Translations under genes and position numbers: made by a program
Shown: one piece after another, positions 33,925 through 42,645 of the stretch
Position numbering within the stretch: the first letter of the stretch is position 1
Layout: the number at the start of each line of letters is the position of its first letter
Notes under the pieces: model-generated
What the model was told of the DNA's origin: nothing
What the model saw: only the letters and a program-made list of their open reading frames with translations
The model's database searches: none
NCBI GenBank assembly: GCA_017515465.1
Contig: JAFWFV010000056.1
Location: 1-52,550, forward strand
Direction: 5' to 3'
Origin: Clostridiales bacterium
GTDB taxonomy: Bacteria; Bacillota; Clostridia; Saccharofermentanales; Saccharofermentanaceae
Length of the DNA stretch: 52,550 nucleotides

Positions 33925-34533
33925 ATGAGAAAGATATCAAGAACTAAAAAAGGTTTTACCCTTTTGGAGATGATGTTATCCATAGCCATCATCACGATCA
34001 TTAGCGGCTGTCTCTATACACTCGTCGTTGCGATCAAGGATTCATATATTTCCACATATAACTCTGATGATTCCATAGACTACGCAATGCTCTATGCAAA
34101 GGCCTTTGAGAATGATTTCCTTGCCAGGACACAGCAGAGCGGAGTTTACCACAAAGATGATGAGATCATATGGTATTCCGGCGTAGAGGGCGGCGTTGCT
34201 TCCCTGTACCGTGAGGTAAAGATCTCAGGCGGAGCATCGACCACTTCCAGGGTATTTACGATGTCAATGAACAAGGTATATAATCCCGCTGGCTCTGGCA
34301 CCGTAGACAAGTGGAAGATCTTAATGACATACTCAGTATCCGGAAATTGTGTAAACTATAAGATCACATGTATCGATAATTATTATGACCCCGGAGTTGT
34401 AAGATGTATCTATGAGGGCGGATTCTGGCTTCCTCATAATGGCGACGCCAAATTTGAAGCAAATGGTACAGCTACAGCTTTTGCCAGATCGGGAGGAACG
34501 GAACTGGACGGATTAAAGTTTAAGTTTTCATGA
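33925..34533 (+). CDS. Type IV prepilin-like protein (PilW/ComGF type minor pilin)
   Basis: 202 residues. RTKKG then FTLLEMMLSIAIITIISGCLYTLVV is a prepilin signal with Glu5. The head domain has two cysteines, in SGNCVNYKITCIDNYYDPG, which could form a disulfide, and ends in LDGLKFKFS, as many minor pilins do. TAGGAGA lies about 9 bases upstream of the ATG. Last gene of the prepilin operon; a strong terminator follows. Confidence 0.8.
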   Translation: MRKISRTKKGFTLLEMMLSIAIITIISGCLYTLVVAIKDSYISTYNSDDSIDYAMLYAKAFENDFLARTQQSGVYHKDDEIIWYSGVEGGVASLYREVKISGGASTTSRVFTMSMNKVYNPAGSGTVDKWKILMTYSVSGNCVNYKITCIDNYYDPGVVRCIYEGGFWLPHNGDAKFEANGTATAFARSGGTELDGLKFKFS

Positions 34534-34539
34534 TCTATC

Positions 34540-34570
34540 AAAGGGACTTCAATACGAAGTCCCTTTTTAT
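34540..34570 (+). terminator. Intrinsic terminator of prepilin operon
   Basis: AAAGGGACTTC pairs with GAAGTCCCTTT around AATAC (34540-34566), followed by T-rich sequence. Confidence 0.92.
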
Positions 34571-34592
34571 TAGAAATAAGATATTTAATATA

Positions 34593-34621
34593 TTGACAAA
34601 TCATTTCTGCGAACTTATAAT
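34593..34621 (+). promoter_or_regulatory. Consensus promoter of tRNA-Gly
   Basis: TTGACA (34593-34598), a 17-base spacer, then TATAAT (34616-34621): a perfect consensus, 16 bases before the tRNA. Confidence 0.93.
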
Positions 34622-34637
34622 ACATAGGCTTGCTAAC

Positions 34638-34712
34638 GCGGGATTAACTCAGTGGTAGAGTGTCACCTTGCCAAGGTGAAAGTCGCGAGTTCGAATCTCG
34701 TATCCCGCTCCA
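34638..34712 (+). tRNA. tRNA-Gly (anticodon GCC)
   Basis: Full cloverleaf: acceptor GCGGGAT with ATCCCGC, D arm with AGTGGTA loop, anticodon stem TCACC/GGTGA with loop TTGCCAA (anticodon GCC, reads GGC/GGU), T arm GCGAG/CTCGT with TTCGAAT, discriminator T and an encoded CCA end. Length 75. Has its own consensus promoter and a terminator directly after it. Confidence 0.98.
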
Positions 34713-34714
34713 CC

Positions 34715-34750
34715 AAAAAGCTTCGGTTTTGCCGAAGCTTTTTATTTTAT
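34715..34750 (+). terminator. Intrinsic terminator after tRNA-Gly
   Basis: AAAAAGCTTCGG pairs with CCGAAGCTTTTT around TTTTG (34715-34743), then TATTTTAT. Confidence 0.93.
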
Positions 34751-34801
34751 CTCAAATACGCATCAGATATAATAATTATATAAACTCAGGAGGTATCAGT
34801 T

Positions 34802-35053
34802 ATGCCCTCATATTCGTTTACACCCAGGGGAGTATGCTCTGTTAACATCACATTCGACATAGAAGACGGCAAGGTCCATAACGTTAAATACATCGGCGGC
34901 TGCGACGGCAATCTTAAGGCCATCGGCAAGCTTGTAGAAGGAAAAGATGCAAAGGAGGTTGCAGATATCCTCAGAGGAAATGACTGCCGGGGCAGGGGAA
35001 CATCCTGTGCTGACCAGCTGGCAAAGGCGATCGACAGTGCTCTGGAGGGCTGA
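34802..35053 (+). CDS. TSCPD domain protein (TIGR03905 type)
   Basis: 83 residues. Whole-protein match in layout to the small TSCPD proteins: YSFTPRGVCSVNITFDI, VKYIGGCDGNLKAIGKLVEG and CRGRGTSCADQLAKAI, where the family TSCPD motif appears as TSCAD. Cysteines at 12, 34, 62 and 69 could hold a metal. The same fold occurs at the C-terminus of some ribonucleotide reductases; function of the stand-alone form is unknown. AGGAGG is 8 bases before the ATG, and a TATAAT at 34768-34773 may belong to its promoter. The DUF362 gene begins 2 bases after its stop. Confidence 0.9.
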   Translation: MPSYSFTPRGVCSVNITFDIEDGKVHNVKYIGGCDGNLKAIGKLVEGKDAKEVADILRGNDCRGRGTSCADQLAKAIDSALEG

Positions 35054-35055
35054 TC

Positions 35056-35946
35056 ATGGCTTCAAAGGTTTATTTTACAAAGACGATCACACCTGAAAAG
35101 GTTCTCGATATGTATAAGTTCCTGGGAAAGGAGCTGAATGGCAGGATTGCCGTCAAAGTACATTCCGGCGAAGATGGAAATCAGAATTATCTCCACCCGG
35201 AATTCTGGCAGCCCGTTATCGAACATGTAGGAGGAACGGTGGTTGAATGCAACACTGCCTACGACGGAGCCAGGAACACATCTGAAAAGCACAAGGTCCT
35301 CCTTAAGAAGCACAAGTGGACGGATCTCTTTGACGTGGATCTCATGGATGAGACGGGACCGGATATTGAGATCCCTGTACCGGCAGGATCTGTTCATCTG
35401 AAGTCAGACATTGTCGGAAAGCACCTTAACGATTATGACTCCATGCTGGTACTGGCACATTTCAAGGGCCATCCCATGGGAGGCTTCGGAGGTGCGCTAA
35501 AGCAACTGTCAATAGGAGTGGCATCTTCGGCAGGCAAGTGCAGCATCCATTCATCCGGCAGATTTACCAATAAGGACGATCAATATACCATGTGGGACAA
35601 GCTTCCTCCTCAGGATCACTTCCTGGAATCCATGGCTGAGGCTGCAGGTGCAGTAGTGGACCATTTCAAAGGCAATATGGTCTTTATCAACGTAATGAAG
35701 AACCTGTCTGTTGACTGCGACTGCTGCGCCGTAGCTGAGGACCCCTGCATGGCAGATGTGGGTATCCTGGTATCACTCGATCCCGTAGCCATCGATCAGG
35801 CATGCATGGATCTGGTATATGCATCAGATGACCCCGGCAGGGATCACTTCCTCCAGAGAGTGGAGTCCAGGAACGGCATCCATACCATAGAGGCAGCGGC
35901 TTTATTGGGAGTGGGGAGCAGGGAATACGAGCTTATCGAAGTTTAA
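35056..35946 (+). CDS. DUF362 domain protein
   Basis: 296 residues. Matches DUF362: IAVKVHSGEDGNQNYLHPEFWQPVIEHVGG, VVECNTAYDGARNTSEKH, VLAHFKGHPMGGFGGALKQLSIGVASSAGK and SLDPVAIDQACMDLVY. A cysteine group (CDCCAVAEDPC, about residues 217-227) may bind a metal or an Fe-S centre; the ferredoxin domain present in some relatives is absent. Function unknown, possibly redox or cofactor related. Probably cotranscribed with the TSCPD gene. Its stop overlaps the stop of the convergent TetR gene by two bases. Confidence 0.87.
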   Translation: MASKVYFTKTITPEKVLDMYKFLGKELNGRIAVKVHSGEDGNQNYLHPEFWQPVIEHVGGTVVECNTAYDGARNTSEKHKVLLKKHKWTDLFDVDLMDETGPDIEIPVPAGSVHLKSDIVGKHLNDYDSMLVLAHFKGHPMGGFGGALKQLSIGVASSAGKCSIHSSGRFTNKDDQYTMWDKLPPQDHFLESMAEAAGAVVDHFKGNMVFINVMKNLSVDCDCCAVAEDPCMADVGILVSLDPVAIDQACMDLVYASDDPGRDHFLQRVESRNGIHTIEAAALLGVGSREYELIEV

Positions 35947-36497
35947 GTCGATACTCTTCGGACTATCTCTTCAGGAATGCCTGAATAGATCTCAGTGAGA
36001 CGCGTGAAGTTTTCCCTGATATGGGGATCCATTCCCGAACTCATCCAGTCTACGGTCAGACCGAACATTAGGCTCTTATAATATGTGATCAGGATCTCTC
36101 TGTCAGAGGGATCGATGGTCTTGTCAGAACACAGTACATCCATGTATTTGCGTATCACGTGATCGGTTATCTGCATCAGATACTGGTCGAATATGTCCCT
36201 GTTATTGGAATTGAACAGGTGCAATGCCAGTCTCCTGTTGGACAGGGCAAATTCTATTACTGCCCCCAGACACTCATCCAGGGAATTGAGCGTATTGTAT
36301 TTTGCGAACAAGACTTCCATCTCGTCAAAGACGATGCTCTCGATCAGCCCCGGAAGATCCTGGAAATGGTAATAGAATGAATTCCTGTTTATGCCGCTCT
36401 CATTCACGATGTCAGTTACCGTTATCTGAGACAGCGGTTTCTCGGAGAGCAGTTTGATAAAGGAATCCTTGATAAGTTGTTTAGCTTGATTCGGCAT
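35943..36497 (-). CDS. TetR family regulator
   Basis: 184 residues from the ATG at 36497. N-terminal helix-turn-helix: IKDSFIKLLSEKPLSQITVTDIVNESGINRNSFYYHFQDLPGLI. The C-terminal all-helical part resembles TetR_C of the DhaS/YhgE-linked type. A longer frame (from 36548) exists but runs through the promoter and the hairpin that ends the yhgE gene. The promoter predicted here puts the transcript start on or next to the A of this ATG, so the mRNA may be leaderless; no ribosome binding site is visible. Likely controls the yhgE gene just upstream on the same strand. Confidence 0.88.
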   Translation of the reverse strand: MPNQAKQLIKDSFIKLLSEKPLSQITVTDIVNESGINRNSFYYHFQDLPGLIESIVFDEMEVLFAKYNTLNSLDECLGAVIEFALSNRRLALHLFNSNNRDIFDQYLMQITDHVIRKYMDVLCSDKTIDPSDREILITYYKSLMFGLTVDWMSSGMDPHIRENFTRLTEIYSGIPEEIVRRVST

Positions 36498-36503
36498 ATT
36501 TTC

Positions 36504-36532
36504 ATTGTAATACAACGAAGCGGCCAAATCAA
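36504..36532 (-). promoter_or_regulatory. Promoter of tetR-type gene
   Basis: On the minus strand TTGATT (36527-36532), a 17-base spacer, then TACAAT (36504-36509). The -35 box lies in the T-rich tail of the yhgE terminator. The start site would be about 36497. Confidence 0.65.
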
Positions 36533-36561
36533 AACCGTCTGCCGGCATAACCGGCAGACGG
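36527..36561 (-). terminator. Intrinsic terminator of yhgE
   Basis: CCGTCTGCCGG and CCGGCAGACGG form a perfect 11-bp stem around a 5-base loop (36535-36561), followed on the minus strand by TTTTGATTT. Confidence 0.88.
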
Positions 36562-36589
36562 TCCGAAACAAACTCAATTTCTCAGAATA

Positions 36590-39220
36590 TCAGGCGAAAC
36601 CGTGTTCTTCCATCCAGTGGTAAATGTTCGATCTGCCCATCTGTTCCTTTTTGCCTCTGATGAGGAAGAGGACTACAGTCAGTATGGAGGATACGAGGAA
36701 GATGCCCCAGAGGACCCTGATGCAGACAGGGAAGGGCTCGCCTCCGCCTATGGCACTCCTGAAAGCCTGTACGGTATATGTGAAAGGCATGTAGCGGTTC
36801 AGTCCCTGAGCGAGCTTTCCTGAGATCTCCACAGGGTATGTTCCTGCCGAGCCTGCCAGCTGCAGTACCATGAATATCAGCATGAGGAAGCTGCCTACCT
36901 TGCCCAGGAGTACGTTAAAGTAGTACATGATGGACATGAATGCAACGGATGTCAGACATGCAACGAATATGGTCTGCCCGATCCTGGCGGGATCGAATCC
37001 CAGGGTAAAGTGGAGTATGGCAACAAGGATCAGTGCCTGGATGATGGCCATGGGATAGAGCACGCTTGCCTTGGACAGCCACCACTTGAAACCTGAAGTT
37101 ACGCCCTCATGCTTTGTCAGGGGATACATGAGGCAGAATGCCAGTGAAGCTACCCAGAGTCCGACGGACATCATGTATGCTGCCATGGCGTGGCCATTGT
37201 CGGCAACTGTCGTGATCTGTGTTTCTTCCAGATCGACGGGGGATGCGAACATGCTGGCATTATCAGCCGAGGTGTTTGTGGAACTGATCTGCGTTGCACC
37301 GTCTGCCAGAGCATCGTGGAGCTGTCTGGTCCCGTCGGTCAGTTCGGGCAGGGAATCCTCCAGTTCAGCAGTACCGTCTGCCAGATCGGAAGATCCGTTG
37401 CTGAGAGTCTTTGCTCCTGATGCCAGGTCACTGCTGCCTTCAGATACTGCGGCTGCACCGTCTCTTAATGCCTGATTGTTGGATGTCAGGGTGCTGATGC
37501 CGTTATAGAGTTCGTTTGCTCCTGACAGGGCGCTTGCTGCACCGGTATTGAGTTCAGTCGCTCCCTGAGCGAGTCTGGCGGCACCGGCGTCTGCTTCACT
37601 GATACCGTTATACAGAGCCTGTGCTCCTGCTGAAACTGAACCGGCGGCATTCATGACCTGTCCGGCACCGGAATTGACTGCAGATGCACCTGATGCCAGT
37701 TCGCCGGCTCCCTGTGACAGAGACTTTGCTCCTGCAGAAAGACGGGTTACGCCTGCAGAAAGATCGGGAAGTGATGAATATACCTGACCGATGCCGGATG
37801 ACAGTGTTGAAGCGCCTGATGTGAGCTGACTGTTTTGCGAGCTCAACTGATCCAGTCCGGCTCTGACGGCTGATGAACCGCTGCTTAATGCCGATACTGA
37901 ATCGTTAACGTTGCTTACTCCTTCGTTAAATGCGGAATAACTCGTTCTGAGAGAAGACAGAGCACCTGCCAGCTGCTCTACTGTGTAGGGGGAGTCCTCC
38001 GAACCGGCGATGGACTGAGCCATCTGATATATGCTGTCTATGCTTCCGTTTATAGCATCGGAGCTGTCCTTGAGTGAGGATGTTCCCTGCGACAGCTGAG
38101 TGAGCCCGCCGTCTATTCCGGCCATACCACGGTCTGCCGCTTCAACTGCTGAAGTGTAAGCCGTGATACCGGTGCTGAGATCATCTGCTCCGGTCTTGAG
38201 GGAGGAGATGCCTTCTGACAGTGCGGGGAGCTGAGAGGCAAGTGAGTCAATACCTCCTGACAGATCCCTGGCACCCGATGAGAGTGCGGCAGCTCCGCCG
38301 TTTAGTGCTGCAGCACCGTTGCTGAGGTCCTTTGTTCCTGATGCAAGCTGGGATGTTCCTCCTGCCAGTGTACCTGCTCCTGCTCTCAGGGAACTTGTGC
38401 CTGCGGCCAGGTCAGATGCTCCCTGTGAGAGGGAGGATGTTCCGTTTTCCAGTGCTGTAAGGCCGTCCCTGAGGCTGCCTGCACCTGTGTGGATCTTGTC
38501 GGTACCGTCCAGGTAATCCAGTATGCCTTTGTTCAGGGCGGCCATACCAGTATTGAGACGGACTGCACCATCAGACAGGTCGCGTGATCCTCCTGCGATC
38601 CTGGCCGCACCGCTATTGAGTTCTGCCGCACCTGACCTGAGCGCTTCCTCACCGTCCAGCAGACGGCCGCTGCCGTCTGCAGCCTCGTTCATTCCGTTCC
38701 CGATATCCGATATCTTATCGAAAAGGGAACTTGTATATGTCTCTGTTACCTTCTCCTGCAGGCTTGCCTTGATCTTTGTCATTGCAGATTCAGACAGCTT
38801 CATGGCAACATAGTTCGTTGCAGGATTCGTCTCGTATTTGAGGAGCATCTTTGACGGATCCTTGTCCATTACGGAAGATGCGTTCCTGGAGAAATCCTCG
38901 GGGATGGTGATGACCATGTAGTATGATCCGTTCCTAAGGCCGTCTTCCGCTTCTTTCTGATCCACGAAAGAAAAGTCCAGGGAACCGTCCTCTTTCAGTT
39001 TGTCCACCAGATCGTCACCTATGGAAAGCTCCCTGTCGTCGTATTCAACAGGTCTGTCCAGATTGACGACTGCTACAGGCAGTTTGTCTATCTCACCATA
39101 GGGATCCCACATCGATGCCAAAAAGAATCCCGCATATATTGACGGGATCAGGATAATGGCAAGGAGTACGATCACCAGCATGGGATTATGGATAAGTCTT
39201 TTCCATTCCTGTTTGACCAT
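36590..39220 (-). CDS. yhgE: YhgE/Pip family membrane protein
   Basis: 876 residues. N-terminal span (about 14-34, VIVLLAIILIPSIYAGFFLA) with the family stretch SMWDPYGEIDKLPVAVVN. A large outer region (about 180-670) follows. It is made of many short repeats of the type (L/A)-xx-GA-xx-LS-x-G (SGAAELNSGAARIAGGSRDLSDGA and so on), predicted to be long coiled or fibrous helices. Five membrane spans of the ABC-2 kind lie at the C-terminus (about 695-860: VASLAFCLMYPLTK, LILVAILHFTLGF, FVACLTSVAFMSIMYYF). Relatives include the phage receptor Pip and factors for type VII secretion (EsaA). Regulated in all likelihood by the neighbouring TetR protein. Confidence 0.93.
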   Translation of the reverse strand: MVKQEWKRLIHNPMLVIVLLAIILIPSIYAGFFLASMWDPYGEIDKLPVAVVNLDRPVEYDDRELSIGDDLVDKLKEDGSLDFSFVDQKEAEDGLRNGSYYMVITIPEDFSRNASSVMDKDPSKMLLKYETNPATNYVAMKLSESAMTKIKASLQEKVTETYTSSLFDKISDIGNGMNEAADGSGRLLDGEEALRSGAAELNSGAARIAGGSRDLSDGAVRLNTGMAALNKGILDYLDGTDKIHTGAGSLRDGLTALENGTSSLSQGASDLAAGTSSLRAGAGTLAGGTSQLASGTKDLSNGAAALNGGAAALSSGARDLSGGIDSLASQLPALSEGISSLKTGADDLSTGITAYTSAVEAADRGMAGIDGGLTQLSQGTSSLKDSSDAINGSIDSIYQMAQSIAGSEDSPYTVEQLAGALSSLRTSYSAFNEGVSNVNDSVSALSSGSSAVRAGLDQLSSQNSQLTSGASTLSSGIGQVYSSLPDLSAGVTRLSAGAKSLSQGAGELASGASAVNSGAGQVMNAAGSVSAGAQALYNGISEADAGAARLAQGATELNTGAASALSGANELYNGISTLTSNNQALRDGAAAVSEGSSDLASGAKTLSNGSSDLADGTAELEDSLPELTDGTRQLHDALADGATQISSTNTSADNASMFASPVDLEETQITTVADNGHAMAAYMMSVGLWVASLAFCLMYPLTKHEGVTSGFKWWLSKASVLYPMAIIQALILVAILHFTLGFDPARIGQTIFVACLTSVAFMSIMYYFNVLLGKVGSFLMLIFMVLQLAGSAGTYPVEISGKLAQGLNRYMPFTYTVQAFRSAIGGGEPFPVCIRVLWGIFLVSSILTVVLFLIRGKKEQMGRSNIYHWMEEHGFA
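37290..38690 (-). repeat. Internal coding repeat of yhgE
   Basis: Degenerate tandem units of about 7-14 codons rich in Ser, Gly, Ala, Leu and Asp encode the outer fibrous region. The repeat makes many spurious antisense frames open here. Confidence 0.75.
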
Positions 39221-39256
39221 ATGATTGTCACACCTCTTTTCATTTATTTCATACTG

Positions 39257-39291
39257 ATTCTAGGTCTGACGGATGCCTGTCTCAATAGACA
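39257..39291 (-). promoter_or_regulatory. yhgE promoter with overlapping inverted repeat
   Basis: Minus-strand TTGAGA (39280-39285), a 17-base spacer, then TAGAAT (39257-39262). TGTCT-CAAT-AGACA (39278-39291) is a perfect inverted repeat over the -35 box, a candidate TetR operator. A looser outer pair (TCTAGGTCTG at 39259 and CAGATGTCTAGA at 39300) surrounds it. Confidence 0.6.
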
Positions 39292-39317
39292 AAAAAATGC
39301 AGATGTCTAGATATAGA

Positions 39318-39326
39318 TGGTATAAT
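39318..39326 (+). promoter_or_regulatory. Extended -10 promoter of third yfhO gene
   Basis: TGG directly before TATAAT (39321-39326) gives an extended -10; the -35 is poor (TGCAGA). It is 32 bases before the TTG start and lies next to the divergent yhgE promoter. Confidence 0.6.
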
Positions 39327-39358
39327 CGAGGATAAGTGACATTGCAGGAGGATATGAC

Positions 39359-41941
39359 TTGGGTTCCGGAAGTTTTTTCAATAAGCACAGGACCGTGATT
39401 TATTATCTCGCTGCTGTCCTTTTTTTCATCTTCTCATTAAAGATGCTGCTGCTCCTGAACGGCAAGGTATACGTATGGCTCTATGACGGAGCATCCCAGC
39501 ATCTTTCCGCACTTACCTATTATTCGGGATACCTGAGGGAGATAATTACCGGGATCTTTCACGGTGACTTTTCATTTCCCAGGTGGGATCTGTCCATAGG
39601 CGAGGGATCCGACATCCTTACGACGCTTCACTACTACTGCATAGGCGATCCCTTTGCACTCCTGAGCGTATTCTTTCCGCAGGATGCGATGTACATCTGT
39701 TATGAACTGATAATATACATCAGATGGATCTTGTCAGGTCTGGTATTTATCCGTTTCATCAGGAAATGGGACGGCGGCACACTGTCCTCACGTATATCTG
39801 ATCTTGCCCTGGCATCAGGTGCGATCCTCTATTCCTGCTCGGCATGGGGCATGATGATCATGAGCAGGCACCCGTTCTTTATCAATCCTTTGATCTACAT
39901 GCCTCTTTTGCTCCTCGGTGTTGAATACATCATTCAGGGGAAAAAGCGGGGCATGTTTGCCATAGCTGTAATGTTCAGCTCACTTTCCAATCTGTATTTC
40001 TTCTACATCATGGCGATCCTTACCGTTGTCTATGTGGCAGTGAGGCTCCCGCTTAGATACAGGCGTGACATCGGACAGATCATGAAGCATCTGGGGATCA
40101 TCGCCCTGGAGGCCGTTATAGGAACGCTCATGTCCTGTGCTGTGTTCTATCCCGTTGCCAGGGTCTTTCTGGCGGATTCCAGAGTATCCTCTGATCAGAA
40201 TTCCGGATTGTTCTATCCCCTGGATTACTATCTGTCCCTGCCCCAGGCACTGATGTCAGGCTACTGGTCCTATTATCTTTTTATTGGTATCGGGGCAGTC
40301 GGTATCGCAGCCTTCTATTTTGTATTGTCACGCAAGGGCAAGATCTATCCCAAGATCTTCTTTGCCGTCATGATGGTATTTCTCCTTTTCCCGTTCTTCG
40401 GAAACATCCTGAACGGATTTGCATATGCATCCAACAGATGGGCTTTTGCCATCCCTCTCATATGTGCTGTCTCCCTCATCTCATGCTGGGATGACATGAA
40501 AGAGATCAGGATCAGGGACATTGTGGCCCTCTCCGTTACGTATGCCGTCTTCCTCGCAGGATGCATCTATATGGAAGATACAAAGGGCATCGTGATGACA
40601 GCTATTGGTTATGTGTTCATTATCGCGCTCGCAGTGTTCAAGTCCAAAGAGATCAGGGAAAGGATAATAACAGCAGGCATAGTCACATCGTGTCTGGCAC
40701 TCATCATGATCTATCATGTGGAATTCCTGGATCAGCTGACCTTTGACACATGGCTGGACGTCTACTATTTCGGAAATGAGGCTCAGTACATCGCTTCCCT
40801 GGAGGATGGCGACGGTGTCAGGTATTCAGGCGATATATTGACGGAAAACGTTTCACCCATCGCAGGAGTATCCTCCACACAGTTCTACTGGAGCAATGCC
40901 AATCCCTATACAGGAGAGTTCAGGACTGATATCGCCTCCCCCGAGTACAGGCTCTATTACTATACAGGATATAACTCATCCAACATCCTGCTGAATCTTT
41001 CGGGAAGCAAGTATTATGCTCTGTCCGATATAAAGCGCAATCCCATACCTTACGGATATACTGCCGGCGAGCACATAGATGTGGGATACACCATAATGAG
41101 GAACGGCATAGGCAACGGACCGGTCTATACCTACGGTGAGATATCTTCTGAGGAGACATGGAAGGAGATGACTCCCACAGACCGCATGATGCACATGACG
41201 AAGTATCTCACAGTATCGGATATTACCGCTCCTTCTGACGTACCGGCAGTTGATACATCGATCAGTTCAGAGATAACGGATGTCACTGACGGAGTAACGA
41301 CTATTGGATTCGAGGGCAGGCCAAACAGCGAGACATATATCACTTTCAAAGACCTTCATTCTGATGAGATAGACAAGTTCATATATTTCCATGCCTATCT
41401 GCCCGAGACTGAAGAACACTACACTTTTGATTACTATACTCTGTCCAACTGGTATAACGGCAGGGACGAGTTCACCTTGAACCTGGGCTGGCATGAGGAT
41501 GCCATAACCAGGGTTCAGGTATATACCCAGGATAACTATCCGTACAGTTGTGAATTTGAGATATCTGCAATAGACATGGCGGAAGCATCTCATAACCTGG
41601 CAGAAAGGTTCATGGCAAAGCCGGCCAACTTTACAGCGGAAGACAGGGGAACAAAGATAAGCTTCGGAATCGACATGGACACGCCCGGGTACGTTGTCCT
41701 GGCAACTCCTTATTCAGAAGGATGGACGGCATATATCGACGGCAAGGAGTCAGATATCATCAGGGCGAACATAGGATACATGGCCGTAAAGGCAGATCAG
41801 GGACACCACGATATCAGGTTCTGCTATACCGGAGACTATGATACTGGAGTTTATTTGAGCATCGCAGGCATAATCTGTTTTGCAGCATATATGCTGTGTG
41901 GTAAAATCCTTAATAGCAAAAAGAAGGAAGAGATCAAATGA
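39359..41941 (+). CDS. yfhO: YfhO family membrane protein (copy 3)
   Basis: 860 residues. About twelve membrane spans (residues 12-460), a large outer region, and one final span near 835-852. Family marks: YDGASQHLSALTYYSGYLREI, FPRWDLSIGEGSDILTTLHYYCIGDPFALLSVFF and the C-terminal ATPYSEGWTAYIDGKESD. The start is TTG at 39359 with AGGAGG (39346-39351) 7 bases upstream. It overlaps the glycosyltransferase gene by 4 bases (ATGA), a pairing that recalls CsbB/YfhO of Bacillus subtilis: the transferase loads a sugar on a lipid carrier and YfhO is needed for moving it to the final polymer outside. Confidence 0.9.
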   Translation: MGSGSFFNKHRTVIYYLAAVLFFIFSLKMLLLLNGKVYVWLYDGASQHLSALTYYSGYLREIITGIFHGDFSFPRWDLSIGEGSDILTTLHYYCIGDPFALLSVFFPQDAMYICYELIIYIRWILSGLVFIRFIRKWDGGTLSSRISDLALASGAILYSCSAWGMMIMSRHPFFINPLIYMPLLLLGVEYIIQGKKRGMFAIAVMFSSLSNLYFFYIMAILTVVYVAVRLPLRYRRDIGQIMKHLGIIALEAVIGTLMSCAVFYPVARVFLADSRVSSDQNSGLFYPLDYYLSLPQALMSGYWSYYLFIGIGAVGIAAFYFVLSRKGKIYPKIFFAVMMVFLLFPFFGNILNGFAYASNRWAFAIPLICAVSLISCWDDMKEIRIRDIVALSVTYAVFLAGCIYMEDTKGIVMTAIGYVFIIALAVFKSKEIRERIITAGIVTSCLALIMIYHVEFLDQLTFDTWLDVYYFGNEAQYIASLEDGDGVRYSGDILTENVSPIAGVSSTQFYWSNANPYTGEFRTDIASPEYRLYYYTGYNSSNILLNLSGSKYYALSDIKRNPIPYGYTAGEHIDVGYTIMRNGIGNGPVYTYGEISSEETWKEMTPTDRMMHMTKYLTVSDITAPSDVPAVDTSISSEITDVTDGVTTIGFEGRPNSETYITFKDLHSDEIDKFIYFHAYLPETEEHYTFDYYTLSNWYNGRDEFTLNLGWHEDAITRVQVYTQDNYPYSCEFEISAIDMAEASHNLAERFMAKPANFTAEDRGTKISFGIDMDTPGYVVLATPYSEGWTAYIDGKESDIIRANIGYMAVKADQGHHDIRFCYTGDYDTGVYLSIAGIICFAAYMLCGKILNSKKKEEIK

Positions 41942-42645
41942 ACACTCTCTACGTAGTAATGCCGGCTTACAATGAGGAAGCCAATATCGAAGCGGTAATA
42001 AGACAGTGGTATCCTGTCCTGTCCATGGGATCAGAGGATTCCAGGCTCGTCATTGCAGACAGCGGAAGTTCTGACAGGACTCATGAGATAATCGAAGGTC
42101 TGAAGGAGAACGGATATCCCCAGCTGACCGCATATTCCGATACCTTGAAGCAGCACGGTCCCAAGGTAATAGCACTCTATAAATACGCCATCGATAACGG
42201 CGCTGATTTCGTATTCCAGACAGACTCAGACGGACAGACCAATCCTGATGAATTCTGTCAGTTCTGGGAAATGAGAAATGCATACGATGCCATATTCGGC
42301 GTCCGCACGGTCAGGGGAGACGGCAAGTCCAGAAAGTTCGTTGAGAACGTGGTCTGCTTCCTTCTGAGATGCTACTTCGGTGTTAAGGTCAAGGATGCCA
42401 ACGCTCCTTTCAGGCTCTTTAACACTGCCGTTCTGAACAAGTACGTAGGCAGGTTCGATGAGGACTATAATCTCCCCAACATCATGCTTACCACATTCTA
42501 TACCTACTATCATGAGAACTGCAGTTTCCGTGAGATCACCTTCAAGCCCAGGCAGGGAGGCGTCAACTCCATCAACATACGCAAGATCGTCAAGATCGGC
42601 TGGAAAGCACTGGGCGATTTCAGAAGATTTAAGAAGAGCATGTAA
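41938..42645 (+). CDS. Glycosyltransferase family 2 protein
   Basis: 235 residues. GT-A fold marks: TLYVVMPAYNEEANIEAVI, VIADSGSSDRTHEII, and the metal-binding FQTDSDGQTNPDEF (similar to the DxD-Q of dolichol-phosphate mannose synthase types). No membrane spans, unlike CsbB. Probable product: a polyprenol-phosphate sugar for the YfhO protein encoded just upstream. The ATG overlaps yfhO by 4 bases and the stop overlaps the next start by one base (TAATG). Confidence 0.92.
   Translation: MNTLYVVMPAYNEEANIEAVIRQWYPVLSMGSEDSRLVIADSGSSDRTHEIIEGLKENGYPQLTAYSDTLKQHGPKVIALYKYAIDNGADFVFQTDSDGQTNPDEFCQFWEMRNAYDAIFGVRTVRGDGKSRKFVENVVCFLLRCYFGVKVKDANAPFRLFNTAVLNKYVGRFDEDYNLPNIMLTTFYTYYHENCSFREITFKPRQGGVNSINIRKIVKIGWKALGDFRRFKKSM

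Noticed and set aside
36548..36590. Upstream start for the TetR gene at 36548
   Set aside because: That extension runs through its predicted promoter and into the terminator hairpin of yhgE, and its protein part does not look like a TetR N-terminus.
37071..38813. Long plus-strand frames across the yhgE gene
   Set aside because: They are shadows of the repetitive Ser/Gly/Ala codons of yhgE, without ribosome sites or recognisable protein features.
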